A DNA stretch of 64,000 nt from positions 1,321,141 through 1,385,140 of the forward strand of contig VXAZ01008267.1 in NCBI GenBank assembly GCA_013399875.1. Direction: 5' to 3'. The stretch comes from Gymnorhina tibicen (taxonomy: Eukaryota; Chordata; Aves; Passeriformes; Artamidae). This document shows, piece after piece, positions 55,441 to 64,000 of this stretch. Each line of letters starts with the position of its first letter. The first letter of the stretch is position 1. The notes under the pieces were generated by a model. That model worked only from the letters and a program-made list of their open reading frames with translations, ran no database searches and was not told the origin of the DNA. The position numbers were made by a program, and so were the translations under genes.

Positions 55441-55625
55441 TTCCAGCCTCCTGTAGGATCTGCAGTTCCTAACGTGTTTCTGGGAGATATTTACTAACCT
55501 GTCCTTAAAGTGGTCCAGGATGGAGCCTCCCACATTAATACTATAGTACTTTACTGCATGGGTAGAAAGTGAGGGAAAAGGTTTCCTCTTTCCTATGCTA
55601 CTGTTTCTTGTAATCACAAGGCATC
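55441..55625 (-). repeat. Possible further old LINE-derived sequence
   Basis: AACCTGTCCTTAAAGTGGTC and GGATGGAGCCTCCCACATTA resemble the reverse complement of a CR1-like or L3-like 3' region (cf. acctgttcttaaaaacctcc, tgatggagattccacaacc). Many differences; judged by eye only. Confidence 0.3.
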
Positions 55626-58600
55626 TGGAAAGTGGTAGGTTTTTGGTGCCGTTTGCAATGATCCTTTATTTGGCTTTTGTTTGCCATCTAACTAAGTGCA
55701 GCGAAAAGTCCTCCGTGAAAGAGTACAGTAAAACCAGTGTGCACATGCAGCCATACAATCCTCACAGCCTGGAGGCAGGGGGCTTGCTGCTTTTCAAAAC
55801 CTGAGCTCTGGCTCTGAGTGAAGTTCCTGCCATTCCTGAATTAACTTGTCTGCTTTGGGTTTGCTATTCAGACTGGTGATCAGTCTGAGACTGCTTTTGG
55901 AGAAAAAAAACAGGCATGTGACCACTGAACCCCTGGTGTGCAGCAGCAATTCTTGCTCAGCTGACAGGTTGGTGGTGCGTTGGGAGTGCAGATGAAGGGG
56001 AACAGTATCTGGCCACTGGTTGCAAGTGCCTGCCCCTCATCTAAAGAAGACAACTCTGGAGAGTACATGAGCCAAAGGACCTCTGAAGCTGTAGAAATGC
56101 TTTGAAGGAGCCTGTAGTCAAGGCTCGCCTCTCCCCAAACTATCACCAATGTGAATCTAGAATAACTTTGAAAGAAATTTTACTTACCTTGCTATAATCC
56201 AGCTCTTACAATACTGAATGCCCTTATTGGTGTTAAATAGACATCTGTGATTTCACAACAAATGGAGACACATGAAGGTCTAGTACTCCTGGAAATTCAT
56301 GAGAATAATGGAAAGGGATGTCCAGTGCATTGCAGAAGAAAAGACAGAAGCTTCTCTTCCTCTATTCCAGTTTATCACTGAATCAGATGTATTTGAGTCA
56401 TGTGAAAGCAGCTTGCTGGGCAAGATGTAGCATCTACAGAGAAATAGCACATGATCCTCTACATAGGGTCAACACCATAACACACAAAGAACATGCCCCA
56501 GAATATATGTTGATATAATTCTGGCATTTCTGACCTTTCACATGGGTGGCATGAGGCATGAGGTTGTCATCTTTATAATGCCATTTAAACATGGCAGGGT
56601 TATGTGTGTGAAAGTAAGCCGTCATTTCAAAGAATGAAGGCAATAGGTTTTATTGAAGGGCATCATCTTTTTGCAGTGAGGAAAGTAAACACTTCCTCTC
56701 TTCCTCCAGACTCTTCAGGGAAAGTGACTCCCACACTGGAAAGTAGCATTTCCAAACTCACTGAAATTCAACAGTCTTTAAAGCTACTGAAGACAGATAT
56801 TAAAAATACAGTTTTTGAATAGCCCCAGTAAAAGCTTATGCTATGGGCTAGAAAGAATTTAGAGAATAAAATCAAGACTTCAAATTTTGGAAGAGTGGAA
56901 AAAAATCATCTTGAAACATAAATATCATGTTAATTGGTAATTAGGGCATGTAGTCAACTCAGGTGGAACTGGAAAGCCTAAAAATGCACTAGTAAGTGAA
57001 TTCACTAATAAAGGCTCTGAAATCATAGAGATGGTGTCAAAGAAGGAAACTAAGAATACAACATCTGTGTCCTTTTTTAACAGTCCAGAAATGTTTTAAT
57101 GCTTCCACAACGTATTTCCAAATCTTCCTTTTTTCCAGGAACTACAACTCCGAAGGAAAAAAAAGTAATCCATGCACTAGGAGATTCACAAAAAAGTTGG
57201 GGGTTTTTTTACATTATGTATGATGGTGAATATCTGCACTTTAGATTCCACTACACACTGGAGTAAATTGATTTTTAATAACCAGCTCCTGTTTACCCCC
57301 CATACCTTACATACCCATGTGACAGGAGCATTAAAACAGCAATATCTTGTTATTCCAGCCTCACACTCTGCTGAAGCAGAGCTTGCAGTTGTAGCTGTTT
57401 GGGAAGTGCTGCACAAAATTAAGCCTCTGGGCTGTTTGTTGTACACAAGCCTCCCAAAGCTGATATAATAGTTCCAAGCCAGCTTGAGAGAGGGAGCCAA
57501 GAGGGATATGCAGTATCTTAATAAATATTTCAGTTCATGTTTACATAGCATACAACTTTGCAAATAACACATAAAACATTTTTGAAAAATCTTTGAAATA
57601 GAAACCTTCAGGTAGTATGCATTGATGTTTTCTTCATTACAACCTCCTCCTCCTCCTTCTCCTCCCCTCTGCTGAGATCACAGATGTCAAATACAAGACC
57701 TTAATACACTATTTACATTCCTTTTCTTTAGCACAGAGACACAGACTTTTCCAGGCACTGAGCTTCTTAGCTTCCTGAGTCTCAGACAACATCCAAGGAT
57801 CCTGTTCCTGTACCTTCCCAGAGGACATCCTTCTTACCAGGGGCTTCAGGGCAGGATCTTCCAGGGGAGGTATTGCTGGAGACTTGAGAGTGTTGAATGA
57901 GCCGTCAGGCACAGGTGCTGCATTGGGATTTTGCTAGGACGATTTAACTCCTTTGGGTCTTTCTGAATTCCCGAAAAGAGGAATCAAAGTGAAGAGCTGC
58001 TGTCTTGGCCCATCGTCTGAAGAACCACATTCATGTTCATGTATGCTACAAGACAGGGTGAACATCTATTAATGACAGCATGAGGCAGAAATTCAGAAAA
58101 ATCTGCTCTCAACCCTTCTGATAATGAGTAGGAAATGTGGATCAGAGCCACACAGAAGTGCTAAGCCCTGTCCTGCTTATTTCTACAGATTTTTTTTGTA
58201 CGTGCTGATGCTATTAGCAAAGAGAGGTGAAGGCACATTAATAGGAGTTAGAAAGGCTCTGCTGTGCTTGGGTCTGGGCCTGTAACAGGGATGGTGAATA
58301 AGCTGTGTACTGCAGGAAAGCTACTGAGAGTTTTTGATTCCTGCTTTTCCTCTTCAGAGCATGCCTTACATTTGGCTGTTTTTATAAAACCCTGTTTTAA
58401 AAATAGCTGGTTTCCTTCCTGACCAGGACGCATCAATGACATTTATTGGCAATCCTGGATGCTTTACATTTTGTTTCTCTAGTCACATTATCATCAAGTA
58501 GATGTGTATGTGTAGGGTGGCAGGGCAGTCACATCCAGAGAGAGCACGCTTGTGTTTCTGAGGACCTATTTGTTCAGGTGCCAATACATTCACTTGTCTG

Positions 58601-61600
58601 GTAACAATACCTACTCATAAATAAAAGACTGCTCACAAATATCTATACAAACAATTGCATTAAGGCAGATGAAAATAATGTAAGCATGCTTGATTGAATT
58701 TTGAATCCCTAGGAAAACAATTTTCCATCAATCACGCAGTTCTATTCACTCAATACTTTGAGAAGTGTGTATCACTGGACATGGCAGTGCTGCACGACTT
58801 GCTCTCCTGTCACATGCTCCAGTATCAGCACCCTCTGTCCACCGTTCTCCAGCCTGATTTAGCAGTATCCATGCAGCAGGCTATGAGCAAGCTCCGGTAC
58901 AATCCTACACCAGGTATTAGCACCAACTTACTTCTGTCCAGGACCATCCAGGCTCGGTTGTTTCATGATCACAGGAGGATGCACTCACTGTGCCACTTAC
59001 AGTGTGGTCCTCAGCTTTACAGGGCTGGTTTGAAATAGGGGCTGCTCTCTGGTATGCCAGACGCCCTGGGGTACAACTCCACTGAGGTGCTCAGGGTCAC
59101 CAAAGAGTTCAAGGTTTGGTGCTTCTGTGCAGAACTGGAGGCATCCATCCAGCATGGTCCCAGCATCACCAGCTGTGGGCCCAGTGGGAACTCCTATGGG
59201 GAGGTCCTGACTGTCTTGTTAGGAAGCTCTACATTTTCTTTAGACTGGAAGACTTGTTCAGTCTGAGCACATACAAACCCCATTATTTTGATTTCCTATA
59301 CAATGGTCTCAGTCAGAAGTGATTATTAAAACTACTCATCTTGATTCTTCATCACTGTGGTTACTTTGCACTTTTTGACCCTCAAGTAAAATGTGCACAG
59401 CATGCTTGTGTTCATACCCAGCTGTTAGTTGTTTTATTACATCTGGGATGGTGCGATAGTTGAGAAGGAGGATGAGCTGCATGATAACATCAAGGTTGGT
59501 AGTGAGATGTCATTTTGGTTTTGATTAACTTGCAGAGTGACACAAGCTTGGTGCCCTGACCCAGAGAGCTTGTACCCAATTCAAGTTCAGCCCAGGCACA
59601 AACTATGCCTAAAATTTGAGAGAAGGGGAAACAAGCTTAGCTGTTCCTTAAGCTTGTGTATGTACCTTTGACAATTTCTAAAGTAAAATTACCATTGCAG
59701 AATAGACTCTCTATATCTTAAGACCTGTGAAAAGGCAGCATCTACCCTTGGCAGAGCAGCGCAGATTTGCACCATTCCAGTATGAGATTTCTCATTAAAA
59801 ATCTGACACATACCAAGAAATTTAAGCACCCACAATGGATATTGTTTACTTGTTTGTAGCATTTTAGGAGCAATGGGGAATTGTGATGGATTCAGTGCAA
59901 TTTGAATTAAAAAGCTAGATGAAGCCTCACAGGCCTTTCAGACTGATAGCTAATCCCTGTGAAAAGGGCTATGAAATGAAATGATAGTTTCAGGGCTAGT
60001 TCCATTTGCTTACTTAACCCGAAAACCTTGTTAATGCCTATTAAAATGAAATCCAGTGAACAACAGCCTCTCATGTTTATGGGCTGTCAAGTTAATTTCC
60101 ATAGAGCTGCACTGTCTTCGCCGTCATTGTTGACCAAGGGTTAATTCACTGCAGGAAAAAGTGCGACAAAATACATCACTTTAATCCCTTTCTTCTGCAA
60201 AGATGAAGCAGTAGGAAAGGAAAAGTAACAACTGGGAAAATGTTAAGATCCGGAATTTTTTATATAAACTTGTCAGCCATTCCTGATGTCTTCTGTAATA
60301 AACACTCGACAATAAACAGTGAGGACTTTTCTTAAATCTCCCTAACATAACAACTTTCAGAGGAAAAAAAAACCTGTTCAAAGACTTTTTCCGAATGCAT
60401 TTGCATTTCCAGGCTTTGTTGTGTTATCTACGTAAAATGAAGCAGTTGCTCTTTCACCATTAACCCTTTAGAGAATACTCCTCAGCACCAAAGCAGAGTC
60501 CTGTGCTGAGCATGTCAGAATTTGGAAACTGGGGTATGTAGACTAGTAAAAGTCCTAGCTTTTTGGAAGCTTTGTGCCACAATTGTCCCAAACTTTGTGA
60601 GTCTGCATTTCATTTATTTCTTTCACCCTTGCAGTCTTTTTCACCAACATTCCTGTACTTTTTTTACTGAACTGAAGCTCTCCATAAACCAGTATTTCCA
60701 AAACTCCTGGCCTTCCTTATCCATTCCATAGTCCTAGCATTACACACCCAGCCATCCTCCCCCATACCAAATCTCATCATACGCCATATAGCCTCAGGTA
60801 CTGAGTGGTTTCTGTTTTCCAAGTTAATTTCCTACCAAATAAAAGGCAAAGAACCTCTACACCAACATTTGCTTTTTCTATTATTATCCAAGACAGGCTG
60901 CAAATGCTCGCACAGCTTTTGCGCCAAATAAACCAAATGAATGAACGAAACATTCAGAGGCACAGATGTTTTCAGAATAAGATGGGGCACTTGGTTCACA
61001 CAATTGTTCTGCCTTTTTTTTTTGTTTTCCTGCATGGTTCTTTCCTGTAGAGTGTAGGATATATTAACTTGCAGCCGCAGAGTGCTTGAAACGCATCTAC
61101 TGGATCAGCCTAGTGCATCAGTGAAAGATGGCTAACAGTCTTCCTTTTCCTGTGCAGCTGTTGTTTGCAGAAAGGGATAATTTTTAAGTTGATTTATTTA
61201 CCTTAGACTTTTTCCCCCCTTCTTTTCTTAATCAGCGATCATCAGCACGCTAATTGTTACTAGTAGCTTTGAAACAATGAGTAAACCTCATTGATACAAT
61301 TAGGAATTTAATAGAAAAACATCCTTGACATGCAGGTGGAAAGCTAAGGACTTTGTCTTCAGAAATGTTGATATCACAGAGTTCCTGGTAAAAAAAAAAA
61401 AATAAAAAGAAACAAAGGTCCAAATATTCAGTCAGAAAAAAAGCAGAAAGTCCTCAACTTGGTCTTTTAATATAATGGACAAAATTTATGTACGGTTTTC
61501 ATGGTTTTAGTAAATCCCTATTTGCTGTAAATTATTCCTGCTCTGACTTGACAGTCCACTGTGCTAGAACAGAGTGGTCTCCACCAGCAAAGTCCCTTGG

Positions 61601-62194
61601 TTGCAGAAGGTGTGCTCAGGAACCCCCCAAGCTGTTCAGAGAGGGCACAGAAACCATCAGGAAAGGTATCACTGCTGCCCCGGTCCTGAGAACCAGCAGC
61701 TGCAAAGACAACGCTGTGCTTTCACACCAGATAAAACTTTTTGCCTTCACAGGTCAGGAACACTTAATCTTGTTACTGTGTGTAAAACACCTCGCTCAAG
61801 GGCTGCCTCCACCCGCAGTACAGGGTGCAGGGGTGCCTCGGGAGGTCAGGCACAGCCCCACATCCCGCCCATACGGTCCCTATTTTCCATTTCCTGACGC
61901 TTCCTGCAAAGCTCCTCTTTCCCATTCACTGTTCTGGTTTTTAGGGTTTTTTCCTCTTTCTGTCTTACTGGTGGAGGCTGCCTCTCTGTGGCAAGAGCTT
62001 GCATGGAAGCCGGTTCTGCAAAATCCCCCTGCCTGTAGTTTGTGAAATGTGCAAGGGCATCAGTGCGCTCCTGGGACAGCTCTCATGAGCTCCCAACAAA
62101 ACACCGGAAAGCACCTAGGAAACACCTCATTGTGCTTTGAGGAGCTGAGGGCTTGCACGTTTCCTGGTTATTAACTGGACTGCCCGGCAGTGTC
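55626..62194. other. Intergenic DNA
   Basis: No supported gene. The block 58,690-59,270 is richer in GC and contains frames of 114 and 70 codons without family resemblance. A CTC-rich tract lies at about 57,643-57,667. A 185-codon plus-strand frame (61488-62045) has no recognisable domain and no splice or promoter context. Confidence 0.62.
57643..57667 (+). repeat. CTC trinucleotide-rich tract
   Basis: CCTCCTCCTCCTCCTTCTCC-type sequence of about 25 bases. Confidence 0.8.
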
Positions 62195-62284
62195 ATAGAA
62201 ATCACAGAAATCGGGGAAATCAGAGAAAGTATTGGCTTGGAAGTGATCTTAAAGATCACCTAGTTCCAACACCATGCCATGGGG
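62195..62284 (-). mobile_element. CR1 LINE 3' end, minus strand
   Basis: The + strand reads ATAGAAATCACAGAAATC, then TTGGCTTGGAAGTGATCTTA, AAGATCACCTAGTTCCAAC and ACCATGCCATGGGG. This is the reverse complement of a CR1 3' UTR and tail. It is about 90 bp and heavily truncated. Confidence 0.85.
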
Positions 62285-63501
62285 AATATAAAACTGGTAA
62301 AAAGGTTTTTTGGCAGCCTGAGATCACAAAAAACATTTGTGCTCTGGGGAGGGATGGGACCTCATTTCTTCACTCACAGCAGCTCATTTCACTAGCAGAA
62401 AATTTCAAAAGAATCAGACCATCAAAGGGTCAACATTTTGTTGCTGCAATAGAAGCCCTCTCCTCCAACCAAAGCATTTTTCTCTTTTAACATATGTCTG
62501 CCTTACAGGGTTGAATTTGGCTATAAACAGATATGAATCAACTTTCCACTGAAGTGTCTTGCATGGGAAAATGCACAGACATCAAGATGAAAGGGCTTCT
62601 GAGGAAAGGCACATGTTCTGACATCTTACTCTGTCAGTGCCACACCACTTCTTGACCACTGGCCTCGGGGCCTTCTGGGGAGATCAAGGTACCATGACCC
62701 ACGGCTCCTGGCCAGGCCACGCGCTCTGTCTCTAGAACACTAATTTTCAAACTACAGACACTGATAATTATTGGGGGCGGGGGTGAGAGAGAAGGCTCAG
62801 ACAAGCAAATTTTATTCCTGCTGCTGCTTTTTAATGCTGCTGGCTGACCATTACTGGCAGGATACAGCAACCCAAAGTGCTAGCTTCTCCCACAAGCCTG
62901 TTTTTATAATTTCAAAAGGAAAAAATAAATCGGAAAAGAAGTTGATTCTCTTCTAATAATGAATGGTCACTGCTTTGTGGCCCATAAAAGGCAGGGCTAT
63001 CTGCAGCACAGCAGGCACAAGGACTTGGCAGGAGCCACCAGGGCCCTTTATCTGTTTTCCCCTTTCAGAAGAAGGAAAGCTGCTGTTTTTCCCTTTCCTG
63101 TTTCTTTGCTTGGGGGAAATCTGTTACTTCCCTGAAGGTTTACATCCTGACCTATGTAAATCTTTGAACTGCTCTTTTTAGCATTTCCCTTAGGGAGGGT
63201 CCTCACTGAGAAACAAGGCTTCAGGAGCATGGGATAGCATTATTTATACATCTGACATTAGTAACCTATGAGGCAGTATTCATCAAAGAATTGCTTAGGT
63301 TTGTCCATGCTACAGTCACGCAGTGTAGCTCACAATATTGGATGATTTTCCTTAATTAAATCTCTTGCTACTGTTTAGAACAACAGCCTAAATATGCTAA
63401 TGTTGTCTGTCTGATTCCACTTGTTTTTTTAAAATAGGATTAATCCAGAACTGAGTATTGGTTTAGGTATACTTCTCACTGTATGATTTTTTTGGTATGT
63501 T

Positions 63502-63521
63502 GTTTGTTTGTTTGTTTGTTT
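63502..63521 (+). repeat. TTTG microsatellite
   Basis: Five consecutive GTTT/TTTG units after GGTATGTT, within a T-rich stretch. Confidence 0.88.
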
Positions 63522-63838
63522 TCTTTAAAGCAGGGCAAAAAATCCCTATATCTAAGAAAAAATACAAAAAAGAAGCTTTTTTATTAGCCTGTGACCATGG
63601 AGTAGCTCTACTTCAGGTCTTGTGCAGGTCCTGCAATCAACAGCAGCAGAAAGAAAAAGAAGGGGACTCTTGAGAAAGGGCAGCAAGGATTCCTGCATAC
63701 ATCTGAAAGCCCTGCAAAAGGAGGGTGCAAGGCGGGGTGAGCTTCAATTAGTAAGCAACTAAGAAAAGAACAGCTGCATGAAGAGAAAAACCTAATTGCT
63801 CTTTTCTGTTATTGGATATTCTGCATGTCAGTACAGCT

Positions 63839-63863
63839 ACTCCTGGGAGCCACACCCAGGAGT
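63839..63863. repeat. Perfect 9-bp inverted repeat, 7-nt loop
   Basis: ACTCCTGGG (63839-63847), loop AGCCACA, CCCAGGAGT (63855-63863). The stem is GC-rich. No T-run follows, and no link to a gene is visible. Confidence 0.9.
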
Positions 63864-64000
63864 TTTGGGAAGCACCTTACACTGGGCAACCTCTCTGGGC
63901 TTTGGTGTTGTCAGTGGCCAGCATCTTCTTCACCACCCCTGTGACCCTGTGCCAAGGTCACAGGTGCTGCTGCCCAAGCGCCATCTGCTTCCCCCTTCCG

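Larger units (their letters stand above)
62285..64000. other. Intergenic DNA to the window end
   Basis: No gene recognised. It has a five-unit TTTG run at 63,502-63,521 and a perfect 9-bp stem at 63,839-63,863. No KDR exon is visible on either strand. Confidence 0.62.

Noticed and set aside
61488..62045. 185-codon plus-strand frame
   Set aside because: No recognisable domain, no splice context, and an irregular composition. Probably a chance frame in GC-richer DNA.
60000..64000. 3' end of KDR on the minus strand
   Set aside because: Expected by synteny somewhere downstream, but I found no kinase or C-tail exon with splice signals.

Overview
The window is vertebrate nuclear DNA, almost certainly from a bird. 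Large GT-AG introns, a KIT-family receptor tyrosine kinase whose exons look avian, and several CR1 LINE fragments (the dominant avian retroposon) support this. I cannot name the species. There is no bacterial-style gene organisation, and I see no CRISPR array, operon or recognisable RNA gene.

Positions 1-34,915 hold the 3' nine-tenths of one gene, KIT (stem cell factor receptor), on the + strand. Exons 1 and 2 (signal peptide and first Ig domain) lie upstream of the window; positions 1-1090 are intron 2. Nineteen coding exons (exons 3-21, numbered as in mammals) are all recognisable. They join in one open frame of 2,576 coding bases, with phases that agree at every junction. In order they encode Ig domains 2-5 (exons 3-9), the transmembrane segment (exon 10), the juxtamembrane inhibitory segment (exon 11), the N-lobe with the Gly-rich loop and ATP-binding Lys (exons 12-13), the hinge and kinase insert with the PI3K-binding YMDM motif (exons 14-15), the C-lobe with the catalytic and activation loops (exons 16-20), and the C-tail plus 3' UTR (exon 21). 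Most exon lengths equal the mammalian ones to the base. The stop codon is at 32,715-32,717. A roughly 2.2-kb 3' UTR follows, with several poly(A) signals, an AU-rich element and 8-mer seed matches for miR-221/222 and miR-148/152.

The introns are mostly plain AT-rich DNA. Intron 17 carries two CR1 fragments in the same orientation; introns 10, 12 and 18 are only 88-92 bp; introns 3 and 7 contain GC-rich blocks. Introns 7 and 16 each contain a perfect short hairpin.

Positions 34,916-64,000 contain no gene that I can support. By vertebrate synteny this should be the KIT-KDR intergenic interval. It holds four more CR1 fragments, a probable MIR remnant, simple repeats, one N flanked by a near-perfect 59-bp duplication (a likely assembly join), and a small CpG-dense patch near 49.7-49.9 kb beside C/EBP-like and GATA motifs that may be regulatory. 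I found no obviously new biological system. The best leads are a GNNK-type alternative donor at exon 9, an extra cysteine in the fifth Ig domain, the microRNA sites, and the CpG/GATA patch.
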